A stretch of 64,000 nt of DNA from Ambrosia x helenae (taxonomy: Eukaryota > Streptophyta > Magnoliopsida > Asterales > Asteraceae), in contig CM061228.1 in NCBI GenBank assembly GCA_030844895.1, positions 35,402,626-35,466,625 of the forward strand. Reading direction: 5' to 3'. Within the stretch, counting starts at the first letter, position 1; the number at the start of each line of letters is the position of its first letter. Shown here piece by piece: positions 1 to 10,499 of the stretch. The notes under the pieces are model-generated. The model ran no database searches. It was given only the letters and a program-made list of their open reading frames with translations, and had not been told where the DNA came from. The translations under genes and the position numbers were made by a program.

Positions 1-110
1 TGCTTATGTGTTAAGATGTGTTAGAATGCGTTAAACACGACAAACTGGAAAAAGGTTAACATGTGTTAAAAGTGCTGTTAACATGTGTTAAAAATGTGCT
101 GATGACCTGA

Positions 111-330
111 ATGTGGAACTTTTGGGCGAATGTGGAAATGGGATTTGAAAAATGGGCGAACGTGGAAACAAAGTGGGCGAATGTGGAAAAGTTCCACATT
201 CGACCACTAAAAAGGGGCGAACGTGGAAACAAAGTGGGCGAATGTGGAAAAGTTCCACATTCGACCACTAAAAAGGGGCGAACGTGGAAAAATTCCACAT
301 TCGACCACTTAAACTGGGCGAACGTGCAGA
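111..330. repeat. 61-bp tandem repeat with hairpin-forming motif
   Basis: Units starting near 153, 214 and 275 repeat with a 61-bp period. Each holds the motif gggcgaaNgtggaa and its inverted form ttccacattcgacc. At 178-188 and 192-202 the two arms form a perfect 11-bp inverted repeat around a 3-nt loop (cgaatgtggaa, aag, ttccacattcg). The array lies directly upstream of a TATA box, as an LTR enhancer would. The reading frames across it are repeat artefacts. Confidence 0.85.
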
Positions 331-333
331 CAG

Positions 334-340
334 TATAAAT
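334..340 (+). promoter_or_regulatory. TATA box of LTR D
   Basis: tataaat lies just 3' of the 61-bp repeat array. Transcription would be expected to start about 25-35 bp downstream. The distance to the leader splice donor at 1604 is about 1.27 kb, similar to LARD-2 (about 1.4 kb). Confidence 0.6.
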
Positions 341-1119
341 ACCATCCTTAGCCATTTTTCACCATTTCACAAACCCTAAACGCCTCCAAACACTCTCTAT
401 CAGCTATTATCATTGGGGAAGGAGTTTTTGAGCTTGTTTTTCATAACCTAACTCTCTAAATCATTACAAGTGAAAATCTAAGGTGTGTTCTTCATTACAA
501 ATCCTTTTTAAACAATTTTGACTTGTTTTAATCTAAACCCCAAGGGTCCAGATCTGATATCAACATGTTTTATGGGTAAAAACCTTCCTAAAATCTTTCT
601 AAATAAAACCTATTCATAAACAATGAGTTTTCATACAATTTAACATGTGTTTATGTGGTATTAAGCATTGTTTGATGATTATTTGTTATATAGATGAGAT
701 AACAACAACCTAGGGCTGTTATTAATGATGGGTTATGATTGAAACGTGTTACCTTTGATTGTTGATGGTGTTTTGATGATTAAAGGAGTTTTAGTTAGAT
801 TTAGGGTTGTTTTTGGGATGATTATGATAAGGTTATGATAGGGGTTTCTTGTTCATGATGATCCGAGTATGATAAACTGATTATTAATCGATTTCAGAAA
901 GTTTCCTAATTGGGTAATATTTGCATGCATGATGATGTGACATCTCCATAATTTGCTATTTTAGGAAACTTGTAAAACGGATAAATTTTGGGGTAAAATT
1001 GGTAGGGTTTCGTAGGAATATGTTAATGATGCTTGACTGCTGTAACTCATGATGTTTCGTGATGTTTTCGGATGTTTTTGGATGCGTTTTTGAGTAAACA
1101 ACACAACAGGGTCGAACCT

Positions 1120-1290
1120 GGAACACCTTCGGCCAGTCGAACGGGCGAAGGTGGAATCCAGGGGTCGAACCTGGAAGAAAAAGGGGCGAAAGTACCACAA
1201 GGGGGCGAAGGTGGAAGAAAAAGGGGCGAAGGTGGAAGTTTGAACCCACCTTCGACCAGTTCAAGTCACCTTCGACCACTTACAACTACA
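1120..1290. repeat. Second cluster of the gggcgaaNgtggaa motif
   Basis: Direct copies (gggcgaaggtggaa, gggcgaaagtac) and inverted copies (accttcgacca) recur at short, irregular spacing, about 800 bp downstream of the promoter cluster. The motif is the one in the 61-bp array with g in place of c or t, so both clusters belong to one motif family in this LTR. Confidence 0.7.
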
Positions 1291-1603
1291 TTCGACCCTG
1301 TGTTAACAAAAATGAGATTTTTGATACAAACTAAGTGTTTTATGCATGAACCTTGCATGTAACCTATGTGTACTTGATTAGTTAGGGTAATGGGTCACCA
1401 ACGGGATGTCGGGTCGGTCCAGTGTGTCGGTTAAACATTTAAACACGTTTTAAAACATACTTGGTTATGATCTGGACAATCGGGGACTAGATAACCTTAT
1501 GGTTATTAGTCGGAATACTTATGTGAACATTTTGATAGATCTTCGGTAGAGGGATTGTCACGGGCTAAACATCTTTACACATATTCGAGGAACGTTATCT
1601 AAG

Positions 1604-2105
1604 GTGAGTTCACGGCCCCACATTTTACAGTTTTTACTTTCGGGGTGAGAAACATGCTTACAAACTCTTTTATGACTTATGACTTGTTAAACTCTTATGA
1701 CTTATGACTTGTTATCACGTTATACTATGGCTTACTTATCTTACTATACGGTTCATCGAAAATCCCTTGAAACCACTAACATGGGTATATGGCGGGGAAA
1801 TATGGATAGCGCTATTGGGAACTGACAAACCCCACTCGACGGTCGGACCGTGCGGGTGCATATTGTCTCTAATAAAACAAGGTCTACCGGCGATGACGGT
1901 AGCCCATAGGAACTAAGGGTAACACACGGCTTAGTCAGTAATGGTTTCACCCGTATGAGTATCTCATTCTGCGCCTGGTTTGGCGTTCTCACAAGCATAG
2001 TAGTAATTGTGATGGTAACATTTATGAAGGATCACTGTAAACGTTTAATTAAAACCTGTGAACTCACCAGCATTATATGTTGACTCTTTTAGCATGTTTT
2101 CTCAG
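1604..2105 (+). other. Predicted leader intron in LTR D
   Basis: Donor ctaag|gtgagtt at 1604 and acceptor ttttctcag at 2105 bound 502 bp. A branch-point-like ttgac lies about 22 nt before the acceptor, next to the shared block aactcaccagc..atgttgac. The core ctattgggaactgaca (1812-1827) is followed by acggt-cgg-accgt (1839-1851) and ctaccg-7nt-cggtag (1884-1902). Use of these sites is inferred from conservation in LTRs A, B, LARD-1 and LARD-2. Confidence 0.6.
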
Positions 2106-2628
2106 GTCGCTAAGGTAGCAGCATATGGATAGGCGCACGTGGTCGCACTGGAGTCGTCTCGTGTCTAGGGTTTCATCTGCACGTTTTGGGATTATGAACT
2201 TTTGAACTTACGTTTATTTATGCATGACTTTTGTAAACTTTAAAATGCTTCCGCACTATTGAATGTTGGTTTTAAACTTATGCATGGTTTTGTTTACGTA
2301 TGTTTTTACATTTAGACGTCGTTTATTGTGACCGTTGACTTGGATCCTGGTATGTCACACGCCTCGCGGTAGAACTCCGCAGGTGGAAATTTGAGGGTGT
2401 GACATAATGCCTTTCTTATTTTGTATTCGGACAAAACCATATGGCAAGTGTGTCAGAATCTATGAATGAAAGTTACGATGTTATGAATTTCTATGTTTGT
2501 TATGTTTGTGTCATGCTATTGATGGTTTGTTATTATGGTTGTTATGATTGTTTATTTGTGCACATACTGACAATATTATACAGTGATATGTGTCTTATTT
2601 TTTTAATCTGATGTATTTGAAGAACATG

Positions 2629-3739
2629 TCGCCCAAAAAGACTACACGGTCAACCTCAACAGATGAAGCTTTTTCAACCACCTTGGTGGACTTAGCCCGG
2701 GTCATTCCACAGGTCATTGCACAATATGAAGCGAACCGTGCTGATTCTAGCAGGGTTTCGAGTGCTGCAGGACGACGCAGGAACCAAGAACCCGAGCTTG
2801 GTAAAGCTTTCATCTTTTCTCCCTTAGTTATGGCTTCATGCCAATCATTTTAGCTAATAATCCTTTCTTAATGATGCAGCAGAAGTAGAAAACACAGTGT
2901 GTGGGTGTTCCTACAAAAATTTCATGGCATGCAAGCCATGGAACTTTCGCGGATCAGAAGGAGCAGTGGGGATTGTTTGCTGGACTGAGAAGACAAAATT
3001 TGTACTTGATATAAGTGGTTGTGCAGAAGATCAGAAAGTCAAGTATGTCCCTGTACCTTGCAAGATGAGGCCTTGACATGGTGGAACTTACAAGTGCAAT
3101 CCTTGGGGAGAGATGTTGCCTACAATCTCTCCTGGACAGAAACTAAAAGTATTGCTAATGGAAAAGTATTGTCCCTGCAGTGAGCTACAGAAGCTGGAGA
3201 CCAAATTTTGGAATTTGTCCATGAGTGGTGCTGAAGTTGCAACTTATACCACCCAATTCCATGAGCTTTCCAGATAGGTCCCACACATGGTTACTCCTTC
3301 TTACAAACGGGTTGAGAGGTACATCTGGGAACTCTCACCCAAGATCCAAGGCATGGTTACTACTGCTACACCGACATCGATCCTAAGTGGTATCACACTA
3401 GCACACAATCTTACCGATGATGCAGTGCGTATGGGCGCATTGTCAGAGAAGAAACCGGAGAAAGGTGGAAGTTCTGGTGATAAGAGGAAGTGGTCAAGTT
3501 TCAAGAAGGGTAAGAATTCAATGAGTCAGCCCGCCAAGAAGCCAGAAACAGTGAAAGCGTTTGTTGCTACTACAACTGAGGCCCGCAAGCTGTATAATGG
3601 ACCCCATCCCCTCTATGACAAATGCATGTATCATCACGTGGGGTCCCGCGACAGCATCAAGTGCGACAAATGCAAACGGATGGGTTATCCCACTGCCCAG
3701 TGCAGGGAAAAGGTGGTGGACAACCTCAGTGAGAAATAA
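2629..3739 (+). pseudogene. Chromovirus gag (degenerate)
   Basis: Encodes the particle protein. Translation starts MSPKKTTRSTS at 2629 and continues, with interruptions, through blocks typical of Tekay gag: FRGSEGAVGIVCWTEKT near 2945-2990, KLETKFWNLSMSGAEVATYT near 3195-3250, and a retrotransposon-gag C-terminal part with VERYIWELSPKIQG and TLAHNLTDDAVRMG between 3310 and 3435. A CCHC-type zinc knuckle follows (CDKCKRMGYPTAQCR at 3661-3705, with the histidine replaced by tyrosine). In-frame stops are at about 3074 and 3277. A GT..AG stretch at 2811-2878 interrupts the frame and could be an indel or a cryptic intron. Confidence 0.75.
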
Positions 3740-5690
3740 GGATGCTTTGAATGCGGTGCTACTCACTACTACAAGAAGGATTGTCAGAAGCTTAAGGGTC
3801 AAGCTCGTGGGAGAGCTTTTGTCATGGGTGCAGATGAGGCTCGTGAAGACCCAAATGTGGTCACTGATACGTTTCTTGTTAACAACCATTATGCTTCTGT
3901 GCTTTTCGATACTGGTGCCGATTTAAGTTTGGTGTTGACCGATTTCAAACAATCCCTTTGATTAGAAACCAGTAGGTTGCACACACCCTATACCATAGAG
4001 TTGGCCAATGGTACGTCGATTTCATCTAAAGAAGTTGTTCGAGATTGTGCTTTGAATTTCGACGATCACGCGTTCCGTATGGATCTATTGCCGATTCAGC
4101 TAGGTAGCTTCAATATCGTTGTTGGTATGGATTGGTTGTCCAGGAACCGCGCTGAGATTGTTTTCCATGAAAAATTGGTTCGAAACCCCTAGTCTAATGG
4201 CGAAACGCTTTCGATCAGAGGAGATCATGGTTGGTCTACACGTCGAATCACTTCTTGCATGAAGGCACAGAAGTGTTTAAGGAAAGGCTGTGTCACGTTT
4301 TTGGCGCACATTGTCGAGAAGAAGACTAAGGATTGGAAACTCGAGGGCATACCAGTGGTATGGGACTATCCTGAAGACTTTCCAGGGCTACCACCGCCAA
4401 GAGAAGTCGAGTTTCGCATTGACTTAGTCCCATGAGCTGCTCTGATAGCTCGTACATCGTATCGCTTAGCATCATCAGAGATGCGGGAACTGTCTAACCA
4501 GCTGTAGGAGTTGTTAGAAAAAGGTTTCATTTGACCGATCTTTTCCCCGTGTGGAGCCCCAGTTCTGTTTGTGACAAAGAAACACAGTAGTTTTCAGATG
4601 TGCGTGACCATCGTGAACTGAACAAGCTGACAATCAAGAACAAGTATCCACTGTCGAGGATTGACGATCTGTTTGATCAATTGCAAGGTTCCAGTTATTA
4701 TTCAAAGATAGATCTAAGATCAGGATACCACCAGTTGCGTATTCAAGAGGAGGATATACCCAAGACCGCGTTCAGAACTCTTTATGGACATTGTGAGTTC
4801 CTGGTTATGCCTTTTGGTTTTACCAATGCACCAGCCCTTATTTATGAATTTGATGAATCGTGTCTGCAAGCCCTATTTGGACAAATTTTTTATCCTCTTT
4901 ATCGATGGCAACTTGATATACTTGCGAACAAAGGATAAGCATGAACACCATCTCTAGTTGATACTAGAATTGCTCAAGAATGAGAAGTTGTTTGCCAAGT
5001 TCTTGAAGTGTGAGTTTTGGATTCGAGAGGTTCACTTCCTTGGTCACGTGGTGAACGAGAAGAGCATACAGGTCGACCCAACCAAGATTGAGGCGATTAA
5101 GGATTAGGAAGCGCCTACAACCCCAATTGCAGTGCGACAATTTTTGGGTTTGACTGGTTACTACCGTCGGTTCATTGAGAATTTCTCGAAGATTTCCCAA
5201 CCTGTTACCGTCTTGACACAGAAGGATAAAAAGTTTGATTTTGGGAATCAAACAAGAGGAGGCGTTTCAGGTTTTGAAGCATAAAATGTACAGTGCACCG
5301 ATTCTCTCACTCCCAGAGGGTACAGATGATTTCGTGGTTTGCTGCGACGTTTCACATCAAGGTCTTGGATGTGTACTCATGTAGAGGAATAAGGTTATCG
5401 CCTACGATTCTCGTCAACTCAAGGTCCATGAGAAGAAATATATGACACATGACTTGGAACTAGGTGCGGTAATCTTTGCCCACAAGAACTAGAGTCATTA
5501 CTTATATGGAACTAAGTGCACCATCTTCATGGATCACAAAAGTTTACAGCACATCTTCAATCAGAAGGATCTGAATATGAGGCAACGCAGATGGGTGGAA
5601 CTGCTGAATGATTACGATTGTGAGATCAAGTACCATCCGGGTAAGGAAAACGTTGTGGCGGACTCCTTAAGCTGGAAGGAACCTGTCAAA
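3740..5690 (+). pseudogene. Chromovirus protease, reverse transcriptase and RNase H (degenerate)
   Basis: The frame is broken many times but domain order is clear. A second CCHC-like knuckle and the protease active site LFDTGADLSLV lie around 3903-3935. Reverse transcriptase spans about 4380-5000, with DHRELNKLTIKNKYPLSRID, YYSKIDLRSGYHQLRI, KTAFRT and LVMPFGFTNAPA. The catalytic F/YxDD box reads FIDG at about 4898-4909, so the second metal-binding aspartate is lost. RNase H-like sequence follows (YMTHDLELGAVIFAH, then MDHKSLQHIFNQKDLNMRQRRW and GKENVVADSLS to 5690). The enzyme would make cDNA from the element RNA; this copy cannot. Confidence 0.8.
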
Positions 5691-7124
5691 ACCATGCGTG
5701 TTCACGCGCTAGGTTTAACAATACACACCAACTTCATAACTCACATTCGTGAAGCTCAACAAGAAGCTCTCAAGAGCGAGAATTTGAAGGGAGAATCTTT
5801 GTACAAAATGGTTGCGTTCTTGGAGCCAAGATTTGACGGAACACTGTACTTCGCGAATCGGATTTGGGTACCACGTTTTGCAGGACTACGAGATTTGGTT
5901 CTTGAGGAGGCCCACAAGTCCAAGTACTCAGTTCACCCTAGAGCCGACAAGATGTACAAGGACGTGAAGGAATTTTATTGGTGGCCCAACCTCAAGGGTG
6001 ATATTGCCACATATGTCAGTCGATGTCTCACTTGTTCGAAGGTCAAAAGTCGAGTGTCAAAAGTCGTCTGGTATGCTTCCATAGCCCGAGATTCTCATTT
6101 GGAAATGGGAACAAATCTCTATGGATTTCATCACCAAGCTACCCAAGACGTTATGTGGTCATGATACGATGTGGGTAATCGTTGATCGACTAACCAAGTC
6201 GGCACACTTCTTGCCAATCAGAGAGACTGACGAGATGGATAAATTGGCGAAGCTGTATATCAAGGAATATGTGACTAGGAATGGGGTGCCTCTCTCAATC
6301 ATTTTTGACCAACACAGTCGATTTACTTACAGATTTTGGCAAAATTTTCAAGATGTTTTAAGCTCTCGTTTGGATATAAGTACAACCTATCACCCATAAA
6401 ATGATGGCCAAAGCGAACGGACGATTCAGACTCTTGAAGACATGATCCGAGCTTGTGTAATCGATTTCGGTCGAAACTGGGATACACATCTACCTTTGGT
6501 TGAATTCTCCTACAACAACAGCTACCACACCAGTATCAAGGCCGCCTCGTTTGAGGCTTTGTATTGGCGTAAATGCGGATCTACTTTGTGATGGGCAGAA
6601 GTTGGAGACAAGTACTTGAATGGACCCGAGCTAATTCAAGAAATGACCGACAAGATCTTCCAGATTCATGATCATTTGAAAGTTGCTCGCGGCTGCCAAA
6701 AGAGCTATGCTGACCACCGACGCAAACCACTTGAATTTCAAGTTGGCAACAAAGTGCTCTAGAAAGTCTCACCTTGGAAAGGTGTACCACGATTTCGAAA
6801 TCCTTGCTAGGATTGGTCCCGTGTCCTAAAAGGTCAAGTTGCCTAAAGAGCTCAGTGGTGTTCATGAAACTTTCCACGTGTCTACTATCAAGAAGTGTTT
6901 ATCCTATTAGTCACTAATCATTACCCTCGAATAAATTCACATCGATGATCAACTCCACTTCATTGAGGGGCCATTCGAAGTGACTGATTGAAAAGTCCAG
7001 AAGTTAAGACGGAGCCAAATCAAGCTTGAAAAAGCCAGATGGAATGCAAAGCGCGGGCCCGAGTTCACTTGGGATCGCGAAGACCAGATGAAACGCAAGT
7101 ATCCCGCTCTTTTTCAGAGGCTTT
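5691..7124 (+). pseudogene. Chromovirus integrase with chromodomain-like tail (degenerate)
   Basis: The HHCC zinc module is visible (HPRADKMYKDVKEFYWWPNL then CLTC, about 5930-6040). The catalytic core carries MDFITKLPKT (6121) for the first aspartate; the usual SDRDSRF block reads FDQHSRF near 6303-6325; the ERTIQTLEDM region lies at 6418-6445. The tail (about 6930-7124) reads EIHIDDQLHFIEGPFEVTD, then RRSQIKLEKARWN, GPEFTWDREDQMKRKYPALF, which is the chromodomain-like end usual in plant Tekay elements. Stops occur at 6399, 6592, 6990 and elsewhere. In intact elements this domain steers insertion into chromatin; here it marks the lineage. Confidence 0.8.
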
Positions 7125-7145
7125 AAAATCTAAGGACTCAACTCG

Positions 7146-7161
7146 ATTTCGCAGACGAAAT
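7146..7161 (+). other. Hairpin before the polypurine tract of the Tekay element
   Basis: atttcg-caga-cgaaat forms a perfect 6-bp stem just 5' of the purine-rich tract aacaagggtagaag and LTR A. LARD-1 (58021-58037) and LARD-2 (47641-47657) have aacttcg/cgaagtt at the same place, a different stem with the same pairing. Confidence 0.55.
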
Positions 7162-7696
7162 TCCAAAAACAAGGGTAGAAGGTGACACCCGTCGAATTCC
7201 AGGTCAAGATCATACACGCCCATTTTTACTATGTCATATCTTGTGTGCATTAGACATTTTAACATTAACTATGTCGTCCCGAGTCTAGCAAAGCCCAAAC
7301 TATTTCAAGAATTCATTACATTTTCGTTTACGCATGCAACACCCGATTTATCCGAAACAATTGGCAATGAACAATCAAGCCAATAACACGCTCAACAGAG
7401 AGCAACCGAATGCCTGATTATTATGTACAAACAAAACAAGAGTACACGAGACAACACCTAGTTTGGAAATTATTCAATTGCATACAAAACCTGAATATTC
7501 GTAGGGCATTTGGTAGATATTCAACACATAACATCATGGAAATTATGCCATTTATCAATTCAAAGTCCAAAACACATGTAACATGAGTTAATGTACAAAT
7601 TCAACATGTGTTTAACCTTAAATTTGCACATGACATTTATATGGTTAACACAATGTTACTATTATCTCTCAATCACACATGTGTTATCATCAAACA

Positions 7697-7699
<3 letters not shown>

Positions 7700-7738
<39 letters not shown>

Positions 7739-8220
7739 AATCTCCAAAATGATTTCAATGTATATTGTGGCATGATGGATTTCAAAAATACATAATATGT
7801 ATACATAAACACACATAATCGGTTCATATATATACATATATATATAAGTGTGTGTGTGTGTGTATGTGCTAAAGCAAGACAAAGACTATCTCAGACATAT
7901 ATGTATATATAAACGCGATTGTATGTGTGTGTGGATAATTCAATAAAAATCAAATCTATCTAACCCATGCATACCTATTCATGACATGTGCAAATGATTG
8001 TGTGAGTGATTAAAAGTGAACTACCATGTGTGTGTGTGTGTGTGTGTATGCGATTTATATACAATGTGTGTGTTGGCAAGGACAAGACATACACACAAAA
8101 AATACATACACACACGATATTATGTGTATACACACTTATGTGCAAGACAAAGCAACAAGATATACATATACACCCATATATATATATAATATATATATAT
8201 ATATACACACACACGATTGT
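7700..8220. repeat. TA and TG/CA microsatellites inside LTR A
   Basis: (TA)n at 7702-7735, TG-rich runs at 7849-7864 and 8024-8048, mixed AT/AC runs at 8161-8213. Reading frames rich in Y, I, T, H, C and V are translations of these simple repeats. Confidence 0.9.
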
Positions 8221-8531
8221 ATGTATGTATGGGATAATCCAAATCCTAAAACTAATGCATGCAACTATAGGACAAACTACACGCTAACCCATCCCTTATA
8301 CCTTTCAAGGCCCTTGCCATCCCTAAAACATTTTCCAAGGAGAGTTTAGCTTCTTAATATGTCGTGATCTTATATAAAACTCAGCTAAGATGATTCATGC
8401 ACAAGTCCCTTTCCAAAACTTGTCAAAGAATTACACCTAATAGGTTTGTACTTGCATGATAATACACCCAAGGCATGTTGACTTTTCAAAGTGGCACAAA
8501 ACTCATCCAACCCTTCCCTCATCTATCGACC

Positions 8532-8539
8532 TATATAAG
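8532..8539 (+). promoter_or_regulatory. TATA box of LTR A
   Basis: tatataag lies upstream of a C/T- and A-rich leader, at the same relative place as in LTR B (15126). Confidence 0.5.
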
Positions 8540-9599
8540 GAGCCGGAACTCCTTTGTTCTTCCCATATCAAAACAACTAAAACCCACCTTATACTTTCAT
8601 TTCTTCCTCTCTTGTTCAACTCTACACAAACAACCCTCCCCTAACTAGAATCGAACGGGAACAACCACGAGCAGCCACACTCGAGCCTTGCAAGTACCTT
8701 TGGAACCCCATTATGGAAGCTAAATTCCATTCTCGGCACATTCCATTGAGTATTCGGTTCCTTACAGTGGTATGTTTAACTAACCTACAACTTTTTCGAT
8801 TCTAATATTCCTAGCCGATAATATTGTTCACCCGAACCTTGTGACACATTAACACACTAAACACTAAACTATAGAAGTTAAAACATGCAAAACATGGGTC
8901 AAAAACATTATTTGTATACATACTAATACATCATATGGGGTACATACATACATGCACACGTATAAATACCCACATATATATATTCGTACACATAAACATA
9001 AGTGTGTGTCTGTGTATAGAGTCGTGTGAAAGACAAGAACTCGACTTTTTGGAACTCAAACATAATATATACATACACGAACATATCTTTATTATAAGTA
9101 TAAAAATACTCACAATTACACTTACAAGTGTGAACGAGTATGTGTGGGGTCGAGTTTGATGCACAAGAGTCAATTTTGGAACTAACATAAACATGTTAAA
9201 ATTTTGGTTCATTCAAAACATATGTCGAAAAGGATGCCAACATATGTTAATCATGTTTTTAACATAATGACACTAAAACACGTGTTAAAACCACTATATT
9301 TCATACAAACTCATAACATGTGTTAATCTAGGGTATCATATGGTAGTCTACGATAATTTGTGATCCCGATTTTGGATAAGATTGATTGTTTTTATAAACA
9401 AATCTAACAAGAATCTCGAAGATTTTACAAGATAAAACCGTACACTTTTCGAAAGTACAAACAATGATACTTAGTAATCATCACGTGTATGGACTATAAC
9501 CCCATGTACACATGATCGAGAGATTCACAAATTGGGTGAACAACTTTGTTCTCTTTCAATTTTGAATTACAATTCAAAGGCCAAATTAGAGAAAGTCTG

Positions 9600-9940
9600 T
9601 ATTGGGTTTGTGGAGACTTGATTTGGGCTCGGATTAGAAGACATATAAGTGGCAGACCAATTAAATTGAAGACCTGGCCCGTTTTATTTAATTAGCCCAT
9701 TATTAGTTTTCTTGGGGATCAAGTTGTAAACCCTAATCTATAATTATAAATAGGCATCTTGAACTTGTAATTCCTCATCACGAGTGAGGCAGAGAACAAT
9801 AATAAAAATATCCTGGTTGCAGCCCGTGGACGTAGGTCAGCCGACCGAACCACGTAAATCCTTGTGTTCTCGTGTTCATTTATTTTCTGCAGGTTAATCG
9901 TTTGTGTGTGTGTGTTGCTTCCGCGTGCGTATACCTAACA
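9600..9940 (+). repeat. 5' LTR of the gag-only copia element
   Basis: Starts tattgggtttg, ends tacctaaca directly before the primer site. A TATA box, tataaatag, lies at 9745-9753. The same start follows the purine tract at 12162, which fixes the left boundary. Confidence 0.75.
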
Positions 9941-9942
9941 AC

Positions 9943-9954
9943 TGGTATCAGAGC
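9943..9954 (+). other. Primer-binding site, initiator tRNA-Met type
   Basis: tggtatcagagc follows the LTR end taaca-ac. It is complementary to the 3' end of plant initiator tRNA-Met, the usual primer for copia and many gypsy elements. Confidence 0.85.
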
Positions 9955-10499
9955 TTTGGCTCATTACACACGGATCACACTAAATAGTGGATTGCGGAAA
10001 ATTGGTTTGTTTAATCCCTTGTTTCGTTTGTTTTTTTTTTACCATAAAAAAAATCGAATGCCTTTTATTTTGGGCAATACCTTGGTTAAGAAAAAGCAAC
10101 AGGAGGTTGGTTTTCTTTGGCTCTTGGGTGTCGTACCAAAGAGAAAGCACAACAGATTAGCTTTGTTTGAGATAAGGTTTGACCAAGGTTTCTCTGTTTG
10201 ACCAAGATCCATATCATTGTTTTATTGAGTTTAGTTGGGTCGTGATATTATTTTTGGTAGCAGCCAAATTTGTTTTGGGTCAAAGATATAGATTTTTGGC
10301 ATAAAAGTTATAACAAGCAGATTAACACGTTAGGGTTAGAAGATCAGTTTTCTTTTACCAGTTAGACCAGCAGTGTTTTCGGGAACCGTTTCGTTGAAGA
10401 TCAAAGAAACAAAATCATAGACCAGTGATCAGGTTCTATTTGTTTCAGTTTGATTTTTCTTATTCGATTTCAGATTCGTTTAGTCGTGTTTGTGTTATC

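Larger units (their letters stand above)
1..2404 (+). mobile_element. Tekay-like LTR, 5' end outside window (LTR D)
   Basis: Long terminal repeat of a Ty3/gypsy chromovirus-like element. It ends in gggtgtgaca at 2395-2404, like the ends of LTR A (13462) and LTR B (16970). It holds two clusters of a short motif, a TATA box at 334, and a leader intron-like segment (1604-2105) with the same donor, core and acceptor blocks as the other LTRs here. No tRNA-Met primer site follows directly. Outside the conserved blocks it does not resemble LTR A, so it may belong to a different element than the coding region downstream. The left boundary is not visible. Confidence 0.6.

Noticed and set aside
7700..8349. 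Overlapping reading frames on both strands rich in Y, I, T, H and C
   Set aside because: They are translations of TA and TG/CA microsatellites within LTR A and have no domain features.
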